Shown here piece after piece: positions 7,534 to 18,495 of a stretch of 64,000 bases of DNA. This DNA comes from Hanleya hanleyi (taxonomy: Eukaryota > Mollusca > Polyplacophora > Lepidopleurida > Hanleyidae). The position numbers were made by a program, and so were the translations under genes. Position 1 is the stretch's first letter. Each line of letters opens with the position of its first letter. Location: contig JAVTVY010025160.1 in NCBI GenBank assembly GCA_036873755.1, positions 48,677 through 112,676 of the forward strand. Reading direction: 5' to 3'. A model generated the notes under the pieces. That model was not told the origin of the DNA, did no database searches, and worked only from the letters and a program-made list of their open reading frames with translations.

Positions 7534-8821
7534 ATGGTTTACGCATGTCACTTGTGTTCGAAGTCATTTTCCACGCCATTTAATCTACGTAGACATTCGC
7601 TTTCCATACATAATAATCGTATACAGCGAAGCCATCTCAAGGAACGGAGTCCCGATAACGCGCAAATTCAAAGTACGCGCGAAGAACGATCAACACCTAG
7701 GTCATACACGACAGTATTAGAGCATCCTTATACGATGACGGTGAGCGGCCCTACGGGGTGTGGAAAGACGTCCTGGGTGATGAAGTTCTTAGAGGAAGGT
7801 GTGGCAACCCCAGCTCCGACACGCGTTGTATGGTGTTATAGCCAGTGGCAGCCCGCCTACGAAACTACGCGATTACAGAATGTGAGCTTCGTCCCAGGAA
7901 TTCCTCACGACATAGACGAACCGTATTACTTCGATTCCGAGCAGACCAACGTGGTAGTGCTCGATGATCTGATGAGTGCGGCCAAGGACAATTCGAAAAT
8001 CGCCGACCTATTCACCAAAGGGTCCCATCATCGCAATCTGTCCGTCATCTATTTGACTCAGAATCTCTTTCCTCAAGGGAGGCGTCCAGAGATATTGCCT
8101 TGAACTGTCAATACTTTGTGTTATTCTCCAACCCCATCGATAGAGCACAAATCCGTGTGTTTGGTAGTCGAATTTATCCTCAGAACATCGACCATTTCAT
8201 GCAGGTGTTTCAAGGGGCGACAAGTCGTCCCTACGGCTACCCGTTCGTAGATTTAAAGGCCCATACCCCCGAAGATTGTCGGCTGACGACCCACCTGTTA
8301 CCCGGCGAGGGATCACCGCAGCCCCTACGCCATCCACCGAGTCCACATCTGGCAGAGCAGCAGCAGCAACCCGCTCCCGTACAGCGTGTCCCCTTCATAC
8401 CATTTAGTCCCCGACTACCACCCAACCGTGAAGGATCAACCCAAACCCGTACAAGGGAATGAACATAATGTGAACTCGAGGCTATGGAAGGATTTGTTCA
8501 AAGAAAGTATGGACGCCGAGCTGGGCGAGATGTTGGAGGCCGCAGGAAACAAGTTTCATCGCAAAGGGTATTCGAAAGAGGAAGCCGCAATCTTAGCCCA
8601 TAATACTTTGGCACCCAGACTACGACTTACGTCAGCAGTATGCCCACCTCCTAACCCATATAAAATTGCTGGACAAGGACCCGGTCCATATGGAAATCGA
8701 AAGAACAGCGTCGATGTTGAAAACCTTGGGCATGAACTGGAAAGCGGCGTATGTCACAGCAATAGCACAAAAGAAACATTTGTTCGAACGCATCATTAAG
8801 ATCAAAAACGTCTCACTATAA
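7534..8821 (+). pseudogene. Finger-ATPase-helical gene, copy B, three frameshifts
   Basis: Copy of the gene at 840-2128. It keeps the ATG in CCATGG, the N-terminal finger, Walker A and Walker B. A 1-bp loss near 8081 (aagggagg instead of aagggaagg) ends the first frame at 8103 soon after the LTQN motif. Open fragments follow at 8100-8462 and 8386-8799. The two older lesions (near 8403 and 8624) are shared with copy A. Any product would be an N-terminal part of about 189 aa, probably not a working motor. If a raw-read check removes the 1-bp loss, this copy would equal copy A. Confidence 0.8.
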
Positions 8822-8824
8822 ATA
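8817..8824 (+). promoter_or_regulatory. TATA box of gene 2, copy B
   Basis: TATAAATA lies 39 bp before the ATG at 8856. Confidence 0.6.
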
Positions 8825-8855
8825 GACCACACGGCACCAGTCTCCTCATTTCACC

Positions 8856-9197
8856 ATGAGCACTGCAGAGTCCAACTTGTTTGAACTCAACAACGAGGAC
8901 ATGGTAGCCGATGCTATTATTGATACAGCGCAAGGTGGAATCAATAACCAACGCATGCGTTGTCACCTTATCACGCTCATAGATGACATCCAATGGGTGA
9001 CACGCGTATGTCTTCTGCTGCATAAGAAACAGATAGTATCAGAAGAGGATACCAACACAACTACCCGTGCCCAGAATCTGCTGACCCTGCATGAGGCATT
9101 TCAAACCTTTATGGAGACCCAGCTGGAGACGGGAAATTATCTTCTTCAACCTCCAACATCAACGTCCAGTGATGATGGACATGGCATAACGCGTTGA
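8856..9197 (+). CDS. Element protein 2, copy B, 113 aa
   Basis: Same as the 121-aa protein at 2163-2528, but eight codons are missing in frame after 'EDMVA' (24-bp loss). The loss removes part of the first predicted helix. One Pro-to-Ser change and otherwise near identity. The frame is retained although the neighbouring ATPase is broken. Family and function are unknown. Confidence 0.6.
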   Translation: MSTAESNLFELNNEDMVADAIIDTAQGGINNQRMRCHLITLIDDIQWVTRVCLLLHKKQIVSEEDTNTTTRAQNLLTLHEAFQTFMETQLETGNYLLQPPTSTSSDDGHGITR

Positions 9198-9375
9198 GAC
9201 AGGTATGGAGACGGGCGTTGAGACGGACGTTATGGCGTTGAGACGGGCGTTAAAGCGTTGAGATGGGCGCGGACGGGCGTCACTATATTTCGATGTATTG
9301 GTGTCTAGAAAAATGAGAGCATTTGAGCTAATTCACCAGGGCGTTGAAGCGTTAAGCTAAGCGTTGACGGGCGTC
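9195..9375 (+). promoter_or_regulatory. GGCGTT module upstream of gene 3, copy B
   Basis: Essentially identical to 2526-2706. Confidence 0.55.
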
Positions 9376-9383
9376 TATAAAAG
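9376..9383 (+). promoter_or_regulatory. TATA box of gene 3, copy B
   Basis: TATAAAAG lies 54 bp before the ATG at 9430. Confidence 0.65.
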
Positions 9384-9429
9384 GAAGTGTATTCCCCAAA
9401 ACACGCACAGTCGACGTTCAACCGTCAAC

Positions 9430-9981
9430 ATGGCTTATACTTGCTCTGAGTGCGAACACACGTTCACCAGACATTACGATATGATGCGACACCAGAAAAA
9501 TATACATGGGATTGAAGACTCCGTTGAATCGGATGCTGATACAGAGATTGATGAGAGTGTATCGACTGATACCGAAACCGAGATTGCTGACAGTCTATCT
9601 ACTGATACGGAGAGCTTACAGCCTACATCCCAGGAAAGTGAAGCAGAGCCTACTTTCTGGGATCGCATTTTGACAGCCGCTATCAATACTCACGCTGCAG
9701 CGATCGAGGACGCCGGACAGGATAACTTACAACAGGCGTATACCCAAATGCGCACCCGCATCAGGAAAACAGCCATGGCGATCTATGAACAGTATACCTT
9801 ACTACCGCTTGAAATGAAGGGCGACTCCACGCACAGGTCCATCATGAAGACCAAGCGTCACTTGGAAGAGAATATGGGGCTACCACCCACCGAGGCCCTG
9901 GAAAATGCGATCAGAATGCGCAAACAACTGTTTCAGGACATGCTGCCCGACGAATATCCAGGCCTGCACGAGGAGGACTAG
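9430..9981 (+). CDS. Element protein 3, copy B: C2H2 finger, acidic linker, helical domain, 183 aa
   Basis: Copy of 2761-3312 of the same length with about three amino-acid changes (Val to Leu after WDRI, Glu to Lys and Ser to Thr near the EMxGDS stretch). The finger (C5, C8, H21, H26), the acidic repeats and the helical domain are intact. The start is set by TATAAAAG at 9376. Likely a DNA-binding protein of the element, by analogy with the fold only. Confidence 0.75.
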   Translation: MAYTCSECEHTFTRHYDMMRHQKNIHGIEDSVESDADTEIDESVSTDTETEIADSLSTDTESLQPTSQESEAEPTFWDRILTAAINTHAAAIEDAGQDNLQQAYTQMRTRIRKTAMAIYEQYTLLPLEMKGDSTHRSIMKTKRHLEENMGLPPTEALENAIRMRKQLFQDMLPDEYPGLHEED

Positions 9982-10127
9982 AACAAAAGGATGAAACTTT
10001 CTGAAACGGCGACTTCTGATTGGACAGCCGAGAATATCTAACGGGCAAGAAAGAATATGACTGATACAAAGGACGGTCTCTGATTGGACAAGAGTCTTCT
10101 TGAATTTTAAACCTACCCATCTCTAAC
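9982..10127 (+). repeat. Direct repeat DR1, copy B
   Basis: As 3313-3458, with two inverted CCAAT boxes; it is the promoter of gene 4. Confidence 0.7.
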
Positions 10128-10135
10128 TATAAATA
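10128..10135 (+). promoter_or_regulatory. TATA box of gene 4, copy B
   Basis: TATAAATA lies 62 bp before the ATG at 10190. Confidence 0.65.
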
Positions 10136-10189
10136 CGGAAACACGCATGTTAGATGTACATTCTCACAGCCTGTACCAGACCCGATCAA

Positions 10190-10546
10190 ATGGAGAAGCC
10201 AGCCAATTCCAAGGCAGACGAGCAATCGTTGAAGATTGACGAAAAGGTGCCGGTTCCCGCTCGACTCCCCAAAAGAGTTACCAAAAGATACCCACCCATA
10301 ACTATGGAAATGATAGATGATTTCTTCAGTGTGGGTTACAGTTCAACCAGGGGAGAGCCCGGGGATCTTCGCTACCATCGCCAGCGATGCCTGACCTGCC
10401 TTGAAGGTGTACCCTTGGCCGGGTGTGATCTTTGCATGAGGAGAGAGAATCTTTCCAGTGGGCGAAGTGAGAGCTTGCCACCAAAGGCCGTTTTTTCCTT
10501 GTATGGAAAAATATGGCCGCGATTATCTCGAAAGAGAGACTTGTAA
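10190..10546 (+). CDS. Element protein 4, copy B, Cys-knuckle protein, 118 aa
   Basis: Identical in predicted sequence to the protein at 3521-3877, with the same start reasoning (the ATG at 10154 is too near the TATA box). It has the CX2CX8CX2C motif and basic ends. It is enclosed by direct repeats 9982-10127 and 10583-10744. Perfect identity beside a frameshifted ATPase reflects a recent duplication more than selection. Function unknown. Confidence 0.6.
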   Translation: MEKPANSKADEQSLKIDEKVPVPARLPKRVTKRYPPITMEMIDDFFSVGYSSTRGEPGDLRYHRQRCLTCLEGVPLAGCDLCMRRENLSSGRSESLPPKAVFSLYGKIWPRLSRKRDL

Positions 10547-10582
10547 CATATATACAGACAGATGAATGAATGAGTAAAAATC

Positions 10583-10744
10583 ATATTAGATCACACCGAA
10601 CAAAGATGGAACTTTCTGAAACGGCGACTTCTGATTGGATAGCCGAGAATACATCTAACGGGCAAGAACGAATATGACAGGACCAAATGGTGGCCTCTGA
10701 TTGGATAAGAGACTTCATGAATTGTAAACACACCCAACGCGGCT
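10583..10744 (+). repeat. Direct repeat DR2, copy B
   Basis: As 3914-4075. Confidence 0.7.
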
Positions 10745-10777
10745 CCCCCAGCGTGGGTATGTTATGATGGAGGGGAA

Positions 10778-10783
10778 AATAAA
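10778..10783 (+). terminator. Polyadenylation signal, copy B
   Basis: AATAAA, followed by the TTG microsatellite at about 10800-10847. Confidence 0.55.
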
Positions 10784-10858
10784 CTATATGAAAAAAACTT
10801 GTTGTTGTTGTTGTTCTCTCATCTTTGTTGTTGTTGTTCTCTCATCTATCTACATCAT

Positions 10859-11010
10859 GGCGTCAAGGCGTTATGTTAGGGCGTACCGACGAACGTTGAC
10901 GGACGTCACTGCATTTCCAATGAATTAGTGTCTAGAAAAATCAGAGTTTTTGGGCTAATTCACCAGGGCGTTGAAGCGTTGAGCTTGGCGTTGGCGGGCG
11001 TTGCTACAAG
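10859..11010 (+). repeat. Second GGCGTT module, copy B
   Basis: As 4190-4340. Confidence 0.65.
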
Positions 11011-11012
11011 AG

Positions 11013-11647
11013 AACTCGGAGCTCCGGAGCTCTTGGAACTCGGAGCTCCGGAGCTCTTGGAACTCGGAGCTCCGGAGCTCCAATTGGGATAGGGTTGATA
11101 GGTGGTTTCCCCTATTTTAGGGGTAAAGTCCGTGTTCCGCTTTTTATATTTTCGGACAAAATCCTAATTTTACATGCACCCACCCATGACTGGATGCCCC
11201 TTCATGAATGCTTCACTTTGATACCTCACTCGACTCCATAGGACCACTAGTGGCCCACCTAGACCCGAAAACGTCTATTTCCATACCCTTGGTCACCGCG
11301 CATGCGCAGAATGTCGATATTTCAACCTCACACCCAGCCCATCGGATGCCCCTTTACGAATGCTTCATATTGATACCTCACTCAACTCCATCGGACCATT
11401 AGTGGCTGCCCTAGACCCCAAAACGTCTATTTCCATACCCTTGGTCGACCGCGCATGCGCAGAATGACGATATTTCAACCCCACACCCAACCCGGTAGAT
11501 GCGCCTTCACGAATGCTTCACTTTGATACCTCACTCGACCCAATCGGACCATGCAGCGTATTTGAAGTGTGGGGACTACTTTTTCTCCGCGGAAGCTTTT
11601 TCCCGCGACCGCATCACCGCCAGACCGCATCACCGCGGAAGAATACA
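11013..11647. repeat. Right inverted repeat of element B
   Basis: Pairs with parts of 5865-7130. Two palindromes, at 11298 and 11461 (163 bp apart). The outer end is CCGCGGAAGAATACA at 11647. Confidence 0.8.
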
Positions 11648-11988
11648 TGCCCAGGGGCCCTTTGTCGGAACTATAGCGACCCGGAGTACCTCCCCCTAGA
11701 TTGGAACTCTTCTGTGTTGGGAGGTAGATTTTCTCTCCAATATGCAAATTTTTGAGGTCATTTAAGTGCAAAGAGGTCAATGAGACCTGTTTTGCTTGAA
11801 CACTACTACTAACTGAATTTTACATGCCCCGGCCCTTCAGAGTTGTCTTCACCCTTCGTGTACAGATGTCGCCACGGTCGACGTAATACGGATGTTTGGA
11901 TTCTACAGACGCTGTTTTATAGGTTATGAATATATGCGGAATGACATTGATCAGTCCGACCACGAGAAGCTCGATACTCGTGTCGCTA
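11648..11988. other. Flank of element B, no gene seen
   Basis: Duplicate of 4978-5318. Nothing recognisable. Confidence 0.5.
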
Positions 11989-12340
11989 TGGAGGCCGGAT
12001 GTGGCCATCTTGAGTTTTCGCGTATTTGCATCGATAATAGTAACGCTAAAACGCGACAATGTGAACACGGGAAAACACGGTGACGCAAAAATGTGATGCA
12101 AAAACGTGATGCGAAGACACGAAAACGTGATGCGAAAACACAGCGCGAAAATGCGAAAACGTGAAAATGTGACGAGAAAAGTTGAAAACGCGATGCGAAA
12201 CACGTTTCACGATTTCGGGTTTTCGCGTCGCGTTTTCGTATTATCGCGTTTTAGTTTTTTCGCATCGCGTTTTCGTGTCTTCGCGTTACTATTATCGATG
12301 CGGAAACGCGAAAACACGAGATGGCCGCATCCGGCTTCCA
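11989..12340. mobile_element. CG-rich fold-back element, copy B
   Basis: As 5319-5670. Confidence 0.65.
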
Positions 12341-12352
12341 CACAGTCAGAAA

Positions 12353-12660
12353 CATGGTGTTAGCCCAACACTCTTCTTTGGTGTTGAGGGCTAGTCAACC
12401 CTATAAGGTGGTGTTGAGAAATGGTGTTGACCAATGTGAACACTCAAAAATGGTGTTGAAGCCTGTTCAACACCAAATAATAGTTTTGGTCAACACCAGT
12501 AAAGGGTGTTGAAAATGGCTCAACACCATATTTTGGTGTTCATTTTTAAGTGCTAATACTGGCTCAACACCAATTAATGGTGTTGGCCAACATCAATAAA
12601 GGGAGTTAGACACATATGGTGTTGGTCGAAAAATAACACCATTTACTGGTCCATTTTTTG
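12353..12660. repeat. CAACACC/GGTGTTG degenerate repeat, full extent
   Basis: Unlike copy 1, this copy continues past 12504 for another 150 bp of the same word. So 12505-12660 shows what originally followed the repeat, and the duplication breakpoint lies inside it. Confidence 0.65.
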
Positions 12661-13015
12661 GCTGTGCATATATCGCACTGATACAGGAGGTATAGGTTTC
12701 TTTGCATTACAATTATTCAGGTTAATTATCGGTTATATGTAGTTCTAAAGTTATAGCTTTCACCCCACATCGTTTTCCCCCCACACCCTTTCTGAAACTA
12801 TGTCGGTCGGTGATGGGGATTTTCCTCTCTCGATGCATAGGTCACAAACCAGACATGTCCAGTTTTGTGACCTGCCATGGTTCAGTATTATGTTATTAAC
12901 ATGGTATGTTGCCTATATGTGCACGATGTTGTCCATTTTGTTTTGCTATTCCCTGGTACAGACTATAGGTGCGTGGTAGAAAGCGGGTTCACCAGTACCT
13001 GTACTAGCACGGAGC
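12661..13015. other. Intergenic, nothing recognised
   Basis: No convincing frame, repeat or RNA gene. Confidence 0.5.
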
Positions 13016-13021
13016 TAGCGG

Positions 13022-13100
13022 GAATTTCCCTTTAACTCAGTTGGTAGGGCGCTGGGCTCGTAAGCGATAGGTCGGTGGTTCAAATGCCGACCAGGAACTC
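13022..13100 (+). repeat. tRNA-like sequence (Thr-CGT type loop), SINE head or pseudogene
   Basis: 'ctttaactcagttggtaggg' is a D-arm/A-box, CTCGTAA would be an anticodon loop, and 'ggtggttcaaatg' is a B-box. The anticodon stem (CTGGG against GCGAT) does not pair, so this is not a working tRNA. A related copy is at 13345-13412, and both follow a run like 'gttcaccagt', which suggests a tRNA-derived repeat. Confidence 0.55.
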
Positions 13101-13344
13101 AGTCACCACAACATTGACGTCGCCGGTAGGATCCTCGCGGGAATGGGAGTGGGCTCGGTCGATGAACACGTTGTTGAGTTAAGAAAGAGCAGGAAAGGTG
13201 GTATGTGATTGTCGAGTTGAGTTGCTGGGAAGGGAAGGGAGGTTCGAGGGAAGGAATGGAGAAGCTTGGGTTAATCGGGAATGAGGATGGCGGTTCTTCG
13301 TGATGGGGAGGAGTGTGGTGGGAGGCGCGTTCACCAGTGCGTGT

Positions 13345-13412
13345 GCTAGGTTCTTTCCCTTTAGCTCAGTTGGTAGGAAAGGTCGGTGGTTCAAATCCCG
13401 TCCGGGAACTCG
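13345..13412 (+). repeat. Second tRNA-like sequence, anticodon arm deleted
   Basis: A-box 'tagctcagttggtagg' runs almost directly into B-box 'ggtggttcaaatcccg'; the anticodon region is missing. Upstream 'gttcaccagtgcgtgtgcta' matches the run before the first copy. Confidence 0.55.
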
Positions 13413-15756
13413 ATCGCTACAAAAAGTACTATCACACTATAATGCTAAAAGCGTAATTATGTTTAAGTGTATTATATTATACATCTATAGAGCAAGCATC
13501 ACTATTGGCACAGATGATCTTTTAAAATCGCCAATTTGCATTTGCTAGGACATTTTCAGACTTGTTTACAGGACGTAAATCACGTGACCGGAAGTTGCGC
13601 AAGACAAAGGCTAAATTAAGGCCTCTCTTTCGCGCGCGCAGTCTGGTGTGGCAAGCAACCCTTAGCGCTCAACCGAAAATGTGCAGCTGGGCATGTGCGT
13701 CGCACGCCACACGCCACTGTGCGAAAAAGGAGCCTCAATCTCTGCTCCTGCAGAGGGCTGTGATCGCCGTCTGCGTTAGGCCTCTTAAACGTGCGTTAGG
13801 CCTCTTAAACGGCCCCATATCCGCAAACTCTTTTGTATTGCTTCAAAACAGAAATTGTGTAGCGAGTTATGACGGCAGGAAATAAGACAGCAGTGTCAAG
13901 ACATTTCGGCAGGCGACATTTTTCCCCGCGACATTTCGACAATCAAATTCATTAATTCTAACTTGAAATTGAATTCAAGATCCTAAAATCTTAAATGTAG
14001 ATAGAAAAATACAACACAATTTTCATGTTCACGTGGGTAATTTATTTTCACGCGTGTTTAATTCCAGATTTAACAGCAGACATCAAAATTAACTCATTGC
14101 AAACTGCAATGTATTTTCATCTGAAAGACCTGGAGCAACAACAACAAGAAAACACTTATTTAATGCCGCATGAATATTTTTGAATTAATTGAAAAAAACG
14201 AAAGAAATGTTTTCAATAGTCTAAAAACACTCGATGTAGGGAGAAAATTGTCAGAAGTTAATTGTAGAATATCATTTAGAACTGTTGAATAATACCTTTT
14301 TGCTCCATATGTGTATATGTACATTTGTCAATATTATATCACTCATCAAGCTAGTTTCATCGTTGATAATTTTCTAATCTCAAATCGACCGATCTTATAC
14401 GACATATAGAATGATGTGGCAGAAATCGAACGAAGCTGTGAGGGTGGGACGGTGGTGGGGGTAAGGGAAGGGAGAACGGGTCTACTTCAGCAACTAAATC
14501 TATATGACGTGACGGGTCGACATTGTTTAACTATTTCGATCAGCTGTATCAATTATTTCCTCGTTTTTTTCCACTCACGAAGGAGAGTCAGATGTTGTGC
14601 TTGTCTTCAAAAGGTAAGTTGTAATAAGTAAAGGGTAAAAATAACTTACACAGTCTCAGGAGTCTGGGTTTGATTTTAGAAACAATGAAAACCATGAATG
14701 CGAACGTAAGACGGAACGACGGATCAATACGAATCAATTGGCTAAATATACCCGTGTGTGCAAACATAGCACGGAGCAGATGCATTGTTATATAGCCGGC
14801 CAGACCCGTGTCGGATACGTCTGACAAAGGGAAATTATTATATCCTATTATATTGGTTGTTAGGCATTGATTGAGTCAAGCGTATTATAGGTCATTTATC
14901 TGGTTAATTCTATAAGGCAATGTTTGAGATTGACATTTCAGAAGTCTTGGAGCCACCCACGCCTCCCCTCCTACGCTGCAAATAAAAAGCAGCGAAGAAG
15001 AAGAAAAAGAATTCCATATCGCTAAGATTTGTCCCAGTCATCGCCTTTCACCTCCTCCCCATCCTCCCCCCCAACTTCCAACAAAATTATTAGTTTTCCT
15101 TCTTCCTGAATCGAACGGCGGTGCTTCGGCTATTGTTGGGTTAACCTTCGCGAATATATAGGTTGTTAATTGTCGCGTGACCAGTAACAGCTTTATAATG
15201 ATCAGTCAGGTATGTCGGTGTGCCGGAACATTCTTGCTCGTTTTCGCTAATAGAATCCAACAATTCTTAATACTGTTACGACGACAAGTGCTTCTGATTG
15301 ACAAACAGGAAACATTAATTCCTGAAATATAACCCCATAACAGGTAACACGACCAGAATTCCTTTTCAAGTGTTATATTATTAAACAGTAAAATAATAAG
15401 GTTTGACGATTGAAATAAATTCAAATTGTTCCGGCATTGATTTGCTGTTCGGAAATTTTTGTCTCTTTTCTATCATTTGGTATGTGATTAACGCTGAAAT
15501 AGAGCATTTCATTGTTTCTTCCTGCACCCACCATACATAGATGGACCGGAGCTGCCGATATCCGACCATACGATCGTTCGAAGATCAATGATCACCACAG
15601 CCCGTCTAGGTGAGTAATAATCTGGAACGCCCAAGAAGAGAAATTATCGCTTACTAAGTACTGTATTGTCATGACTCACCGAGTTATTGGTAGAGGATGT
15701 AAGCTGCCGAAATGGAGAGGTATTACTTACTTTATCCTATCTTACCTGGGTGATTT
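13413..15756. other. Intergenic, no gene recognised
   Basis: Only short frames. A 20-bp tandem pair 'gcgttaggcctcttaaacg' is visible at about 13773-13811. A T-rich stretch carries 'gacattt(c)' repeats near 13900. No domain, splice-supported exon or RNA gene could be supported. Confidence 0.45.
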
Positions 15757-16190
15757 GGGGGAGTGACCGATTAGGCAAGGTGACTGAAACTTACCACAAT
15801 ATATCCTGGAGTCAAGCACTTCCAAAAAATGTAACAAAAACCCAACATCGCCGATCTGATGACGTCATATTCTAAGAATGTATTTTTTGTCGATTTTTCG
15901 AATTTTTATTTGTGATCTTTTCTCCGGCAAAACTAAATGACAAATTAGAAAATAAGTATGCAATGTGAAACAAGATAATTTTGGGCGCTTTTATGAGTAA
16001 AAACGCAAAAGTTTTGAACAAACCGACAGAAACGCAAATTTTCGGTCGCCATTTTGAATTTTCTCATGGTTCCCTGTTCGTGGGGGTATGGAAACAAGCT
16101 CAAAATGACCTCAGTATATGATACGCTATAAAGTTAAGGAGTGTCATCTCTTAATTGTCCGTCGTCCTGTCAGGGGTAGTATGGGAATTT
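15757..16190 (-). repeat. Interspersed repeat, - orientation
   Basis: Resembles the reverse complement of the MITE at 18496-18972 (shared parts: 'cttaccac', 'gtcaagc', 'gatgacgtca', then A/T-rich text) and of 50745-51178. It lacks recognisable ends, so it is a truncated or old copy. Confidence 0.4.
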
Positions 16191-16739
16191 TGATATGGGC
16201 ATACATCTCACGCTCACAATTTTCATATGATAGCTTCGCAGAGGCGTCAGTTGGACGTCCACGTCAATATCTAAAACCAAAACTTGGCAGAGATACAGAA
16301 AACACATAACATTCGAGAAACAGCCTGGTCATTGTGGATACAATGCTCTGAGACTATCAGGTTGTTGGGTCGCATGACTTCTGTCAGATTACGCCGTTCT
16401 GTGCTTCCACCACGATTGCATGTTGTCGCTTAATTCTGACTAACGAGAATAGCTGACAAGAATTCGTAATCTGAGAAGAAATAATTCCAGGGCATTCTTG
16501 GAACGCGAATACAAGGAGGGTTCATCATGAATTATACATATACTTTGACCCGGTTTGGTTTGTCATTCTCCAAGGTATAGAGAGCTTAGAGAGGTATGTT
16601 ACGTATACTTGCTCATACTCGGGGTACCCGTTTGTCATTTGCCCAATTTCATGGTCTCAGTACTTGGCCACTGTACACGACTCCTTGTAGAAGCCTTCCC
16701 CCTAATGTCCCTCGATAAAAAAAACATGCAGACACACAC
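16191..16739. other. Intergenic, nothing recognised
   Basis: No supported gene or repeat. Confidence 0.45.
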
Positions 16740-17180
16740 AATATGGAATAGGTCTTCGGATTATGGACGCGGAAATATTGAATGACGGACTGGACGCTTG
16801 TATTTTATCTTGCTGTTCCTATAGCGACAATTCATAACTGCGGACATTTTGGCACCTAGAAATAAAATAACCATACGGTGTTCCGAGTTTCACTTGAACA
16901 CTGGACACTGGTGATTATGAAAAGGAGAAATAGCAAGCGTCATATCCGACATTCACTATTCAGCCGTCGTTCATAAAGGAATTTCCGCGTCAATAGACCT
17001 ATTCCGTATTACAGATAGCACCAATTCCAAATGTGTATGAAATATAAATAATAATAATAAAAAGAAAGATGGTTTCCTACAAGAGAGAAGCGGTCAACAG
17101 TTTTCAATAATGCCAACAAGACATAATGATGTCTATACAAAAAATCGTATCACTGACCAATATTCTTTATCCAAATGAAT
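16740..17180. repeat. Dispersed repeat with inverted arms
   Basis: 'ggaataggtctt...atggacgcggaaata' near 16744 returns inverted near 16985-17010 ('tttccgcgtc...gacctattcc'). A related copy of the right arm and downstream part ('caagagagaag', 'acagttttcaat') lies at 59840-60075, and a left-arm fragment near 20070-20110. Confidence 0.5.
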
Positions 17181-18491
17181 CCAATGCCTTCAATGGGACA
17201 ATTTATCAACTGGTAGGTTAAAAGGAAAACCCGACAATTTCATCATCGTCATGGCTCGTATTGTGAAAGCGTATGTCTTAGACTATTTCGGGCAGATAGA
17301 CTGTTAACTGCTTGAACTGAATATCTATGGATGAGGACTGGTAATAGGCAGCTTGGGAGAAAACAGATGTGGCGTATTGTTCACTGCCCAGATTGTTGGT
17401 AAAATTCTCTTTTTCAATCTGAGCTTAAATACTTGCCCGAGGTTGGTAAATGGGATGAGAAGCCAACTGCCAAACCTACGTCAGTTGACACTTTAAAAAG
17501 GCAAATTGTATGTATGCAAGTTTCGTGCATACATATATGGTTTTTTCTGCTCATGCACGTGAGGTCTCGACGTAAGTTGTCTGTCTGATCCTGGTCAGTA
17601 TTCGCAGAGATGATCATATCGTCCAAACTACACTGTGTTTCGTGAATATCCTGCAAAATGTGTAATATTTCTACAGCAGTATTTGGTTAAATTTCTACCG
17701 CACCAAATTAACAGCAAACGTTTGTACTTGTACAACCCTTAAAGGGTGTTTATAGTCACAAGATTCTCCGACCGTTGTGAGTAGGTCTGGTATAGGTTGG
17801 CTTTAGTAAAGTGTGAGTTTACGACAGAATGATAAGAAAGTTGCAGGACTGGGTTCATGGTGATCTCCACTCCACCAAAAGTGCGCACATCCTCATCTGA
17901 TTTCACGAGCTGGGAAAATCATTCACTGCGATTTACGTTTGAGATAATGTCTATCCGTTTCATCCGTCCTTGTCGACTCCTGCCTTATGATCCAGAGCAT
18001 GAGATACATGAAGCGCATTGGAAAACTTTAGGGAAGCACCTTTCGTCTGGTGTAAATTAAGTCATTTGGCCCTTCATTCTTCCAATTTCAGTTTGTAAAT
18101 TCTATCTGCCGTTTGTCGACTTGCTCTTTTACACTTTCAGATGCCGGCAACATTTTATCGCCATAGAAACCGCGCAGATGTGTAATTTTGGTTTCTCTTG
18201 TTGATGTATCGATTTAAACAATTAAAGGATTGCAACTGTTGATCAGATTTATACCATTTCCTGATTTCGGTCTTCTGTAACACTTTGACATCAACACTGT
18301 CTTACACCGTTTTTCTTTACTCAAAGTTTTTGAACGGAAACAAGATTTAACAGATAACCCTTGAAAACAATAGTCATCCCGTTTGCCGTAATTTTAACCA
18401 TATATAAAATTTGGTGACAGCCCACCGTCTCAATTTGCAGATATTGCTTGGAGACAAAGATTTCCTCTTCATGACCTATGATCCTCTTAAC
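17181..18491. other. Intergenic, no gene recognised
   Basis: Short frames only; no motif that I can defend. Confidence 0.45.
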
Positions 18492-18495
18492 TTAA

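Larger units (their letters stand above)
5865..11647 (+). mobile_element. Polinton-like miniature element B, complete inverted repeats
   Basis: Same gene order as element A, here with both inverted repeats in view. The outer ends are TGTATTCCTCCGCGG (left) and its near complement (right, ending 11647). The flanks 'gacctt' and 'tgccca' do not match, so no target duplication is seen, and the ends lack the AG...CT of the element at 36315-43066. The ATPase has three lesions here; genes 2, 3 and 4 are open. Confidence 0.75.
5836..12504. repeat. Tandem duplication unit, copy 2
   Basis: This is the second, complete copy of the roughly 6.67-kb unit. Differences from copy 1 that I can see: a 129-bp internal tandem duplication near 6995-7252, a 78-bp loss in the GAGCTC array, a 1-bp loss in the ATPase gene near 8081, a 24-bp in-frame loss in the 121-aa gene, one extra base near 11067, and scattered substitutions. 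After 12504 the sequence leaves the copy 1 pattern. Confidence 0.9.

Noticed and set aside
1..12504. Integrase, DNA polymerase B or major capsid genes in elements A and B
   Set aside because: Looked for among all frames; no matching motifs are present between the inverted repeats.
13022..13100. Functional tRNA-Thr
   Set aside because: The anticodon stem does not pair and the acceptor ends match poorly.
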